Source: an uncultured Bulleidia sp.
GTDB taxonomy: Bacteria > Bacillota_I > Bacilli_A > Erysipelotrichales > Erysipelotrichaceae
Direction: 5' to 3'
DNA length: 14,127 bases
NCBI GenBank assembly: GCA_934754415.1
Contig: CAKVIS010000041.1
Coordinates: 1-14,127 of the forward strand
Part shown: positions 6,172-12,564 of the stretch, in pieces
Position numbering within the stretch: the first letter of the stretch is position 1
Layout: each line of letters starts with the position of its first letter
Program-made: the position numbers and the translations under genes
Notes under the pieces: model-generated
The model's database searches: none
Told to the model about the DNA's origin: nothing
Seen by the model: only the letters and a program-made list of their open reading frames with translations

Positions 6172-7659
6172 ATGATTGAATTTGTGTTATCCGTCTTACC
6201 GATATTGTGGCTGATAGTAGCTTTGTGCATATTGAAAATGCCTGGATATAAAGCCTGTGGCATTACCTGTCTTCTGACTGTGCTGATTGCGATTTTTAAG
6301 TTTCAGATGGGAATAATGGAAGTGGGAACTGCTGTTTTGGAGGGAGTACTCAATGCATTATGGCCAATATGTGTAGTCATTATAGCCGCTTTGTTTGTAT
6401 ATAATCTGACATTGGAGACCAAAGCTATGGAAGATATTAAATCCATGCTGGCAAATGTTTCAAAAGATCCTATGGTACTGGTGTTAATTATTGCCTGTGG
6501 ATTTGGAAATTTTATGGAAGGCATGGCAGGTTTTGGTACTGCGGTAGCTATTCCTGCAGGAATACTTGTGACAATGGGCTATGATCCATTACGTACTGTA
6601 GTTGCATGTCTTGTGGCAAATTCTACCCCGACTGCCTTTGGATCGGTAGGGGTTCCAACTTCTACGACTGCAGCTATTACAGGATTATCCGTAGTGAATA
6701 TTTCTGGAAATATTGCCTTAATGCAGTGTATACTGTGCCTTATTACGCCATTTATTGTTGTAATGATTGCTTCAGGAAGTATTAAAGAAGTGAAAAAGAA
6801 CTGGGTGTTTTGTCTGGTTGCTTCACTTTCATTTGTGGTACCTCAGGCTTTTGCAGCAATGAAAATCGGGCCTGAATTACCGGATATTATTGGCTCAGTT
6901 GTAAGTCTTGTAATTATGGTTGTATTTAGTATTCTCAGAGAAAAACCTGCAGGATTTGGTCTGGATGCAAAAGATGCACTGTGTGCATGGAGTCCCTTTT
7001 TACTGATTTTTATCATTCTGCTTGGCACTTCCAGTCTGTTTCCTGTGATACATCAGCCACTTGCGGCTGTAACCACAAAATTGTCAGTGTATTCTGGTAT
7101 CAACCCTGGCACGTTATCTTTTGCATGGCTTGATTGTCCAGGTGTGAAAATTGCTGTTGCAGGTATTATCGGGGGAAGAATTCAAAAAGCATCTTATGGA
7201 ACTATCTGGAAGGTGTTTCTGGATACTTTAAAGAAAAACCTGAAAACAGTATTTACAATCTGTTCAGTGCTGGCAACTGCAAAAATCATGGGATATAGTG
7301 GCATGATTACTACAATAGCAGTCATTCTGGTATCTGTTACAGGTTCATTCTATCCGTTGATTTCTCCTGTTATTGGCATGATTGGCGGTTTTGTGACGGG
7401 CTCTGGTACTTCTACCGCTGTTTTATTTGGACCTTTACAGGTGCAGACAGCAAGTGCTGTTGGTGTTGGCGAAGTGTGGTTGTCTGCTGCAAATTTAGTA
7501 GGAGGAGGTATTGGGAAAATGATTTCTCCTCAGTCTGTAGCAATAGGTTGTGCTGCAGTTGGTCTGGAAGGACAGGAAAGCAGGATACTTTCAAAAACAA
7601 TACCGTATGCCTTAGGATTTATTGTTGTGGCTGGCTGTATTTGCTTTATATTTGCGTAG
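6172..7659 (+). CDS. lctP: L-lactate permease (LctP family)
   Basis: This is a polytopic inner-membrane proton/lactate (and glycolate) symporter of the LctP family (TC 2.A.14). Hydrophobic segments occur throughout, for example residues 8-21, 29-43, 64-79, 101-112, 182-201, 236-254, 272-288, 376-391 and 478-494. Family motifs are intact: EGMAGFGTAVAIPAG (116-130), NSTPTAFGSVGVPT (150-163), GGFVTGSGTSTAVLFGPLQ (405-423) and GKMISPQSVAIGCAAVGL (448-465). The length is 495 residues, slightly shorter than E. coli LldP. The start at 6172 is chosen because GGGGAG (6160-6165) lies 6 bases before it; an in-frame ATG at 6148 lacks a site and overlaps the previous gene. No lactate dehydrogenase or electron-transfer flavoprotein genes are adjacent, so the direction of transport (uptake or export) is open. 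Confidence 0.93.
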   Translation: MIEFVLSVLPILWLIVALCILKMPGYKACGITCLLTVLIAIFKFQMGIMEVGTAVLEGVLNALWPICVVIIAALFVYNLTLETKAMEDIKSMLANVSKDPMVLVLIIACGFGNFMEGMAGFGTAVAIPAGILVTMGYDPLRTVVACLVANSTPTAFGSVGVPTSTTAAITGLSVVNISGNIALMQCILCLITPFIVVMIASGSIKEVKKNWVFCLVASLSFVVPQAFAAMKIGPELPDIIGSVVSLVIMVVFSILREKPAGFGLDAKDALCAWSPFLLIFIILLGTSSLFPVIHQPLAAVTTKLSVYSGINPGTLSFAWLDCPGVKIAVAGIIGGRIQKASYGTIWKVFLDTLKKNLKTVFTICSVLATAKIMGYSGMITTIAVILVSVTGSFYPLISPVIGMIGGFVTGSGTSTAVLFGPLQVQTASAVGVGEVWLSAANLVGGGIGKMISPQSVAIGCAAVGLEGQESRILSKTIPYALGFIVVAGCICFIFA

Positions 7660-7668
7660 GAGGCATTT

Positions 7669-8115
7669 ATGTATACTATTGAGAATTCGATTGAAACTTT
7701 TTCGTTTGAACAGGCTGTGTTTCAGGAGGTGAGAACTTCTTTGGATGGTATAACTGTTATATGTAATCAGGTATTGATTTCTGAATCCAATCCATACAAT
7801 AAGGACATTGTTCCAAAAAGAACAAATGAGTTCAGACTGCATTTTCCAAAGCTGATGAATATACAGTTAATTGAAGAGGGGTATTCAGTGTATGATGCTG
7901 ATTTAAAACTAATTGATCAGAAACATGACAGACCTGTTAAAAAGGAAGATATTTATTTTGATCTGGAACACATGAATGGATGTGAAATTGATGAATTGTA
8001 TATTGAAAATCATCTGGCTGTCTGTGTTATGCTTGTTGAGGATCATACATGGCGTCTTGAAATTGAATTTGAAGGTGCGTATTTCTGCAACTGGGAAAGA
8101 TTTATGTCATTATAA
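7669..8115 (+). CDS. uncharacterised 148-residue protein
   Basis: I do not recognise this protein. It is soluble-looking, acidic in its second half, and has no signal peptide or membrane segment. Features that can be seen are a conserved-looking NEFRLHFPK stretch (residues 53-61), alternating beta-prone stretches, and a WRLEIEFEGAYFCNWERF ending (127-144). It resembles small beta-rich proteins of the immunity or DUF type in general character only. The ribosome binding site TAGGAGG (7657-7663 region) overlaps the lctP stop, so it is the last gene of the 4290-8115 operon. The terminator begins within its stop codon. Codon use is like that of its neighbours. It might be a lactate-linked accessory protein, but nothing in the sequence shows this. 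Confidence 0.75.
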   Translation: MYTIENSIETFSFEQAVFQEVRTSLDGITVICNQVLISESNPYNKDIVPKRTNEFRLHFPKLMNIQLIEEGYSVYDADLKLIDQKHDRPVKKEDIYFDLEHMNGCEIDELYIENHLAVCVMLVEDHTWRLEIEFEGAYFCNWERFMSL

Positions 8116-8151
8116 AAGGATAGTTACCGTAATGAAGGAAACTATCCTTTT
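8114..8151 (+). terminator. strong, probably bidirectional terminator
   Basis: A perfect 12-pair stem (AAAAGGATAGTT 8114-8125 with AACTATCCTTTT 8140-8151) encloses a 14-base loop. T tracts on the 3' side of each strand make it usable by both converging units: the plus-strand operon ending at 8115 and the metalloregulator gene ending at 8154. Confidence 0.85.
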
Positions 8152-8153
8152 CT

Positions 8154-8534
8154 CTACTTCAGCTTTGATAAATAGGAATTAATATGATTTTTGACTCTTT
8201 CAAAAGTGTCGTCACTTAAATCATGTTCTACTTTGCACGCATCTTCTCTTGCTGTGACAGGATCTACACCAAGAGAAATGAAGTATTCTGTGAAAAGCTT
8301 ATGACGCTCATAAACATGCTCAGCAATCTTTTTCCCCGATTCACATAAGGTGATATTTCCGTCTTTGGCCATGGATATATATCCGTTTTCTCTTAACTTT
8401 TTCATCGCAACAGAAATACTGGCTTTAGAGTAATTTAATTCATCGGCAATATCGATAGAACGTACATGACCGTTTCTTTCCTGTAACATTAAAATGGCTT
8501 CTAAATAATCTTCTGATGATTCTAATATCTGCAT
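8154..8534 (-). CDS. DtxR/MntR-family metal-dependent repressor
   Basis: This is a cytosolic DNA-binding repressor responding to Mn(II) or Fe(II). The winged helix spans about residues 5-65 (recognition region DELNYSKASISVAMKKL, 31-47) and the dimerisation and metal-binding helices about 66-126. There is no SH3-like third domain, as in MntR; at 126 residues it is shorter than B. subtilis MntR. By alignment in mind, the metal ligands are Asp9, Glu12, His78, Cys100, Glu103 and His104. Asp9/Glu12 are MntR-like, but Cys100 is what DtxR/IdeR has where MntR has Glu. The ATG at 8534 is chosen over a TTG at 8546 because GAGG lies 6 bases before it. It diverges from the pseudouridine operon. No metal transporter is adjacent, so its targets are not shown here. 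Calling it mntR would be premature. Confidence 0.88.
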   Translation of the reverse strand: MQILESSEDYLEAILMLQERNGHVRSIDIADELNYSKASISVAMKKLRENGYISMAKDGNITLCESGKKIAEHVYERHKLFTEYFISLGVDPVTAREDACKVEHDLSDDTFERVKNHINSYLSKLK

Positions 8535-8557
8535 GATCAACCTCAACTTGTACTTTT

Positions 8558-8566
8558 ATTTTATCA
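8558..8566 (-). promoter_or_regulatory. extended -10 promoter of the metalloregulator gene
   Basis: On the minus strand TGA is followed by TAAAAT (8558-8563), an extended -10 element. Transcription would begin near 8551, giving a leader of about 17 bases that contains the GAGG site. The -35 region is a poor match. Confidence 0.4.
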
Positions 8567-8589
8567 ATGTTTTAAAAAAAAGAAAGAGA

Positions 8590-8618
8590 ATGACTCTTAG
8601 ACAAGACAATGGTAAAAT
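8590..8618 (+). promoter_or_regulatory. promoter of the pseudouridine operon
   Basis: ATGACT (8590-8595) and TAAAAT (8613-8618) are 17 bases apart, with an extended -10 TGG at 8610-8612. The ribosome binding site AAGGAGG (8632-8638) follows. A small inverted repeat AAGAG-N5-CTCTT (8584-8598) overlaps the -35 box and could be an operator. Confidence 0.55.
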
Positions 8619-8643
8619 ATTCTCGTGTTAGAAGGAGGAAATA

Positions 8644-9579
8644 ATGGGAGTAGTATGTGTCATTGGTGGTGCAAATATTGATATTTGCGGTTCAAGTAAT
8701 AATCCATTGCGCAATTATGATTCTAATCCTGGAAAAATAGCTCTTTCTTATGGAGGGGTAGGTAGAAATATTGCTCAGATTTGTGCTTTGCTAGATCAGA
8801 AAGTGCGATTTGTAAGTTGTTTTTCTTCAGACAACTATGGACAGATGATGAAGAAAGACTGTGAGCAGCTTGGGATGGATTGTTCTTATTCCAAGATTGT
8901 AGATACTCTTCCTAGCTCCATGTATATTGCTATATTGGATCATAACAGAGATATGAAGATTGCTATGAGCGATATGCGTATCTTGAGAGAAATGGATGAA
9001 GAGATGCTTGAAAATGTTCTGCATTCTCTAGGATCTGAGGACAGCATTATTATTGATGCCAATCTGGATATGGAGTGCATAGAATACATAGTTAAGCATG
9101 CACATTGTTCCATAGCTGCAGATCCTGTCAGTGCTAACAAGGCTTCACGTCTGAAAGCGGTTTTGCCAGGTATTACGATATTTAAACCAAATCAATATGA
9201 AGCAAAGGAATTGACGGGCATTGAAATCACAGATGAAAAAACTGCACAAGAAAGTCTGGAATGGTTTTTGAATCTGGGTGTTAAAGAAATACTGATATCT
9301 ATGGCAGATAAGGGTTTATTGCTAGGTACGCCAGAAAAGAAAGTATGGTACACTCATAGAAGAATAGAACTTGAAAATGCGACAGGTGGAGGAGATACGC
9401 TGCTTGGGGCCTATGTATCTAAACGACTGGAGGGTATTGAACCTCATGAAGCTATAAAGTTTGCTATCAGTGCTTCCGTATCTGTGATAGAACAGGATGC
9501 AGTAAACAGAAGAAGCTTAAATGTAAAAGATGTAGAAAAGAAAATTGATAATATGGAGATAAAGGAGAAAAAGTTATGA
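8644..9579 (+). CDS. psuK: pseudouridine kinase (PfkB family)
   Basis: It probably phosphorylates pseudouridine to pseudouridine 5'-phosphate, the first step of pseudouridine breakdown. The PfkB/ribokinase fold is shown by GGANID (8-13), the first signature GGVGRNIAQ (37-45) and the second signature ATGGGDTLLGAYV (246-258) with catalytic base Asp251; the usual GAGD anion-hole motif is GGGD here. ADPVSANKASRL (159-170) and FKPNQYEAKELTG (180-192) are typical of PsuK-type kinases. The length of 311 residues is usual. The assignment rests mainly on the next gene being psuG, whose start overlaps its stop by 4 bases. AAGGAGG (8632-8638) supports the start. Without that neighbour it could only be called a sugar or nucleoside kinase. 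Confidence 0.85.
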   Translation: MGVVCVIGGANIDICGSSNNPLRNYDSNPGKIALSYGGVGRNIAQICALLDQKVRFVSCFSSDNYGQMMKKDCEQLGMDCSYSKIVDTLPSSMYIAILDHNRDMKIAMSDMRILREMDEEMLENVLHSLGSEDSIIIDANLDMECIEYIVKHAHCSIAADPVSANKASRLKAVLPGITIFKPNQYEAKELTGIEITDEKTAQESLEWFLNLGVKEILISMADKGLLLGTPEKKVWYTHRRIELENATGGGDTLLGAYVSKRLEGIEPHEAIKFAISASVSVIEQDAVNRRSLNVKDVEKKIDNMEIKEKKL

Positions 9580-10490
9580 ATTTTAGAGTTAGTGAAGAAG
9601 TTGCAAAAGCATTAGAAGAAAACAAGCCTGTTATTGCGCTGGAAAGTACAATCATTTCTCATGGTATGCCTTATCCGCAGAATGTGGAAACTGCCATGAA
9701 GGTGGAATCCATTATCCGCGAACATGGTTGTATTCCTGCAACTGTAGGTATCGTTGATGGTGTTGGTGTTGTAGGTTTATCTGCTGAAGAAATTGAAGAA
9801 ATGGGTAAGAGAGGGCAGAGTATTCCAAAAGTTTCCAGAAGAGACCTTCCTATTGTTCTTGCTGAAAAGTCATGGGGAGCAACTACTGTTGCAACTACTA
9901 TGATTCTTGCGGCAAAAGCAGGCGTTGAATTCTTTGTGACAGGTGGTATCGGTGGCGTTCATCGTGGAGCTCAGGAAACATTTGATATTTCTGCAGATCT
10001 TGAAGAACTCGGAAGAACAAATGTTACTGTCATCTGTGCAGGTGCTAAAGCTATTCTTGATTTGAAACTTACAATGGAAGTTCTGGAAACAAAGGGCGTT
10101 CCTGTTTTAGGATATCAGACTGAAAATCTTCCTGCTTTCTACAGCCGTGATAACGGTATGGGCTTGAAAGTGGATTATGCACTTAAAAACGCAGAAGATG
10201 CAGCGAAGATTGTCAAGGCTAAAAGGGAGCTTGGTCTGAATGGTGGAGTTCTTGTAACAAATCCTATTCCTGAAGAATATGCTATGCCTACTGATGTGAT
10301 TAATAAGGCTATTTCCGAAGCCTTGGCTGAAATGGACGCAAAAGGAATTCATGGTAAAGAATGCACACCTTTCCTGTTAGCTAAGATTGCAGAGATCACT
10401 GAAGGAAAGTCTTTGGATTCTAATATCCGTCTGGTATTTAATAATGCCGCTGTCGGATGTGAAATTGCAAAGGAATATTGTAAACTATAA
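9576..10490 (+). CDS. psuG: pseudouridine-5'-phosphate glycosidase
   Basis: This enzyme splits pseudouridine 5'-phosphate into uracil and ribose 5-phosphate by opening the C-C glycosidic bond. The 304-residue protein matches E. coli PsuG well: Glu23 (ALESTIISHGMPYPQN), Lys85 (KVSRRDLP), Asp141 (DISADLEEL) and Lys158 (CAGAKAILD) keep exactly the spacing of E. coli Glu31, Lys93, Asp149 and Lys166, the last being the catalytic Schiff-base lysine. The motif TGGIGGVHRGAQETFD (122-137) is a family hallmark. A good ribosome binding site AAAGGAG (9561-9567) lies inside the end of psuK, and the two genes overlap by 4 bases. It is followed with a 1-base overlap by an acyltransferase gene. Confidence 0.95.
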   Translation: MNFRVSEEVAKALEENKPVIALESTIISHGMPYPQNVETAMKVESIIREHGCIPATVGIVDGVGVVGLSAEEIEEMGKRGQSIPKVSRRDLPIVLAEKSWGATTVATTMILAAKAGVEFFVTGGIGGVHRGAQETFDISADLEELGRTNVTVICAGAKAILDLKLTMEVLETKGVPVLGYQTENLPAFYSRDNGMGLKVDYALKNAEDAAKIVKAKRELGLNGGVLVTNPIPEEYAMPTDVINKAISEALAEMDAKGIHGKECTPFLLAKIAEITEGKSLDSNIRLVFNNAAVGCEIAKEYCKL

Positions 10491-11308
10491 TGTCGTATGC
10501 CCTTGATAAAACTGTAAGTAAGCCGGTAACAAAAGATGTGCTTGTTGCCTGCTTCAAACAGCTTGGAATAAAAAAAGGGCAGCTTGTTGAAGTTCATTCA
10601 TCTTTGTCTTCTTTTGAATACGTTGTTGGTGGCGCTCGGACAATTGTAGATGCTCTTATGGAAGTGATTACAGAGGACGGGACAATTCTGATGCCGACAC
10701 ATGTGTATGATAATACAGAACCAAGCAACTGGAACAATCCTGCAATAGAGCCGTATTTATATTCCAGTGTGAGAAGAGCTATTCCTCCTTATGATCCAAA
10801 CGAAAATGATGCACTAGGTATGGGTGCTGTGGTTGAAAATTTCAGAAGAAGACAAGGGGTTGTTACTACGGCTCATCCTTCAGTTTCTTATGCTGCGTGG
10901 GGCAAATATGCCAAGTTACTTTGTAACAGGCAATCTTTGCATTTTCCTCTTGCGGAAGAAAGTCCTGCGGCAAGATTATATGAAATGAAAGGATATGTAC
11001 TTCTGATTGGATGCGAAATGAATAAAACAACATGTATGCACCTTGCGGAATATAGAACAGATAACCGTCCGATTATCATAAATGGAGCTTGCATTGATTC
11101 TAAAAATGGGCCAAGATGGACATCTTATTTAGATCTTGATACAGATAGTGACATTTTTATGAAAGTTAAACCGGAACTGCAAAAGAAAAAAGCAATCCAG
11201 GAGATTGCTTGTAGTGGAAGTCATATCCAATTCTTTTCTGCAGATGTTGCAATTGATGCAATGATCCAGTATTTAGAAAGAAATTCAATTTACGAATTAT
11301 ATCGTTAA
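10490..11308 (+). CDS. AAC(3)-family N-acetyltransferase (acyltransferase of unknown substrate)
   Basis: This 272-residue protein belongs to the aminoglycoside 3-N-acetyltransferase (antibiotic_NAT/YokD) family, which is distinct from GNAT enzymes and uses acetyl-CoA. Visible motifs are VEVHSSLSSFEYVVGGARTI (33-52), GTILMPTH (64-71), RRQGVVTTAHPSVSYAAWG (120-138), HFPLAEESPAARLYEMKGYV (151-170) and LLIGCEMNKTTCMHLAE (171-187) with likely catalytic His184. Its ATG overlaps the psuG stop (TAATG), and only a distant AAGGAA (10469-10474) could serve as its own binding site. It is therefore probably translated by ribosomes coming off psuG. That suggests a role tied to pseudouridine or a related salvage step, not drug resistance. 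Chromosomal members of this family often have no known substrate. The end overlaps the convergent msr gene by 4 bases. Confidence 0.85.
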   Translation: MSYALDKTVSKPVTKDVLVACFKQLGIKKGQLVEVHSSLSSFEYVVGGARTIVDALMEVITEDGTILMPTHVYDNTEPSNWNNPAIEPYLYSSVRRAIPPYDPNENDALGMGAVVENFRRRQGVVTTAHPSVSYAAWGKYAKLLCNRQSLHFPLAEESPAARLYEMKGYVLLIGCEMNKTTCMHLAEYRTDNRPIIINGACIDSKNGPRWTSYLDLDTDSDIFMKVKPELQKKKAIQEIACSGSHIQFFSADVAIDAMIQYLERNSIYELYR

Positions 11309-11769
11309 ATAACAGACCACTTATGCTGTAAGTATGCAGAAGAAATATCTTCTGCGGCTTGCAGCATTTCTTTTTCCATTTCTTCTGTAAATCTGCCAGG
11401 TACAGGTGCGTCAATGTCAATTTCTATTACCATTTCACCATTGACAATAACAGGGACACATAACTCGGACCTGCTTGCACTGTCACAGGCTATATGACCG
11501 GAGAAAGATAATACATCTTCAATACGCTGTGGTTTCAAAGTTTCCCAGCAAGTACCGCAAACTCCTTTTCCATATCCAATATGAGTACATGCCGGTTTTC
11601 CCTGAAACGGGCCAAGAACCAATTCGTTATTTTTTACAAAATAGAACCCTGCCCAGTTGATGTTGGTATAATTCATTGCAATACATGCAGATACATTGCT
11701 CAAAGCAGCAATCATATCTGATTCGTCTAAAAGAGCGACGATCTGCTCATTTAATATTGTTCTTTTCAT
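11305..11769 (-). CDS. msrC: free methionine-R-sulfoxide reductase (GAF domain)
   Basis: This cytosolic enzyme reduces free L-methionine-R-sulfoxide and is a single GAF domain of 154 residues, the usual size. The three family cysteines are present: Cys61 (GKPACTHIG), Cys71 (GKGVCGTC) and Cys95 (GHIACDSASRSE), equivalent to Cys84, Cys94 and Cys118 of E. coli YebR. Two further cysteines, Cys74 and Cys104, sit next to them. GPFQGKP and the DIDAP..RF ending also fit. The start at 11769 is chosen because family members begin at this point; the frame extends upstream without homology. No ribosome binding site precedes it. The gene converges on the AAC(3) gene (4-base overlap) and diverges from the thiT riboswitch. 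The sequence supports the fRMsr family firmly. Confidence 0.92.
   Translation of the reverse strand: MKRTILNEQIVALLDESDMIAALSNVSACIAMNYTNINWAGFYFVKNNELVLGPFQGKPACTHIGYGKGVCGTCWETLKPQRIEDVLSFSGHIACDSASRSELCVPVIVNGEMVIEIDIDAPVPGRFTEEMEKEMLQAAEDISSAYLQHKWSVI
11336..11355. repeat. perfect hairpin in the end of msrC, just after the AAC(3) stop
   Basis: GCAGAAGA (11336-11343) and TCTTCTGC (11348-11355) form an 8-pair stem with a 4-base loop, 27 bases beyond the stop of the psuK-psuG-AAC(3) operon. There is no immediate T run on the plus strand. It could protect the mRNA 3' end or act as a weak terminator, or it could be incidental to msrC coding. Confidence 0.35.
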
Positions 11770-11779
11770 AACGAAAATT

Positions 11780-11788
11780 AGTATATCA
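11780..11788 (-). promoter_or_regulatory. extended -10 promoter of msrC
   Basis: On the minus strand TGA followed by TATACT (11780-11785) is a good extended -10. Its end is only 10 bases from the msrC start, so the transcript would have a leader of about 4 bases. No good -35 is visible. Confidence 0.5.
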
Positions 11789-11806
11789 TATCTTTTTTTT
11801 GCAGAG

Positions 11807-11812
11807 TATAAT
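11807..11812 (+). promoter_or_regulatory. -10 box of the thiT riboswitch transcript
   Basis: A perfect TATAAT ends 8 bases before the TPP riboswitch begins, so transcription would start at about 11819, right at the aptamer P1 stem. The -35 is weak. It lies back-to-back with the msrC promoter within about 20 bases. Confidence 0.6.
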
Positions 11813-11820
11813 AAATGACG

Positions 11821-11891
11821 TGAACAGGGGTGCTTTAAGCTGAGATAGACCCTTATCACCTGATCTAGGTAAAACTAGCGTAGGGAGTTCA
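11821..11891 (+). ncRNA. TPP riboswitch (thi box) upstream of thiT
   Basis: The conserved TPP aptamer elements occur in order: AGGGGTGCT (11826-11834), GCTGAGATAGACCC (11839-11852), ACCTGATCTAGG (11858-11869) and CTAGCGTAGGGAG (11875-11887). P1 closes with TGAAC (11821-11825) and GTTCA (11887-11891). It senses thiamine pyrophosphate and sits directly ahead of a thiamine transporter gene. No terminator lies between aptamer and start codon. Instead a hairpin covers the ribosome binding site, so control is probably at translation. Confidence 0.95.
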
Positions 11892-11902
11892 AAAACTTCT
11901 TG

Positions 11903-11923
11903 CGCCTTCAGAAAACGGAGGTG
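11903..11923 (+). promoter_or_regulatory. Shine-Dalgarno-sequestering hairpin (expression platform)
   Basis: CGCCTTC (11903-11909) pairs with GGAGGTG (11917-11923) across a 7-base loop, hiding the thiT ribosome binding site. In the alternative, GCGCCTT (11902-11908) can pair with GGGGTGC (11827-11833) of the aptamer through seven pairs, three of them G-U. The simplest model is that TPP binding keeps the aptamer folded, the hairpin forms and translation is shut off. Pairings were found by eye and energies not computed. Confidence 0.55.
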
Positions 11924-11932
11924 TATTTTTTT

Positions 11933-12490
11933 ATGAAGAATAAAACGGTCAGAATTATTTGTTACATGGCAATGTATGCGGCTTTATATTGTCTGCTGAA
12001 ATTTGTCGGGGAATTCATTCCATTCTTAAAAATGCCGCAAGGTGGTTCTATTGAAATTGAATTTGTGGCTATTTACATTGCTTCCTTCCATCTTGGGTGG
12101 AAGTATGGTGCGTTAACAGGTTTGATGGGATTTTTGCTGTCCTTCATTCTTGGGTTTCCAGTGTATTGGTTAAACGTTCCTCAGTTTGCTTTGGATTATC
12201 TGATTCCTTTGATGGTATGCGGGTGTGCAAGTGTTTTTGGAAAAGGAACGAGTTGGAAACAGGTGCTTGGAATTATTGTTGTGAGTTGCATTAAATATGC
12301 ATCACAGGTTCTTAGCGGTGTCTATTTCTGGCCACCGGAAAATGCAGTTGCCGGCAGTAGTGCAGCATGGATATACTCTTTAGGGTATAATGCATGGTAT
12401 AACCTTGCAACATGCTTTGTATGCGCAATAATCGTAGTTCTGCTTTTAAAAAGACTTGAAAAAATGTCTGCATTTGCATCAATAGAATAG
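11933..12490 (+). CDS. thiT: thiamine ECF transporter substrate-binding component ThiT
   Basis: ThiT (YuaJ family) is the membrane S-component that binds thiamine and works with the shared energy-coupling EcfAA'T module, which is not encoded here. It has about six hydrophobic segments in 185 residues. The family motif PQGGSIEIEF (35-44) and the thiamine-contacting end YSLGYNAWYN (148-157) are present, with Tyr148 and Asn153 keeping the spacing of Lactococcus Tyr146 and Asn151. A His usual before the SGVxFW motif appears to be Gln125 here. The ATG at 11933 is preferred to a TTG 33 bases upstream because GGAGGTG (11917-11923) lies 9 bases before it and the hairpin control makes sense only for this start. 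The upstream TPP riboswitch supports thiamine as the substrate. Confidence 0.93.
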   Translation: MKNKTVRIICYMAMYAALYCLLKFVGEFIPFLKMPQGGSIEIEFVAIYIASFHLGWKYGALTGLMGFLLSFILGFPVYWLNVPQFALDYLIPLMVCGCASVFGKGTSWKQVLGIIVVSCIKYASQVLSGVYFWPPENAVAGSSAAWIYSLGYNAWYNLATCFVCAIIVVLLLKRLEKMSAFASIE

Positions 12491-12497
12491 AATTTAG

Positions 12498-12535
12498 ACC
12501 CTTTAAAGAGGTATTTCTTTGAAGGGTTTTCTTTT
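12498..12535 (+). terminator. terminator after thiT
   Basis: A 13-pair stem (12498-12510 with 12515-12527, two G-U pairs) with a 4-base loop is followed by a T-rich tract (12527-12535). It begins 7 bases after the thiT stop and separates the riboswitch unit from the next genes. Confidence 0.85.
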
Positions 12536-12564
12536 ATGCAGATAGAAGGTAAAATAAATAAGCT

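Noticed and set aside
10490..11308. A mobile or acquired aminoglycoside resistance gene.
   Set aside because: There are no transposon, integron or repeat signatures, base composition matches the neighbours, and the gene is translationally joined to psuG. The family call alone does not show drug resistance.
11900..11932. An upstream TTG start that would add 11 residues to ThiT.
   Set aside because: It would place the ribosome binding site and its sequestering hairpin inside the coding region. The added residues do not match the family, and the ATG at 11933 has a well-spaced GGAGG.
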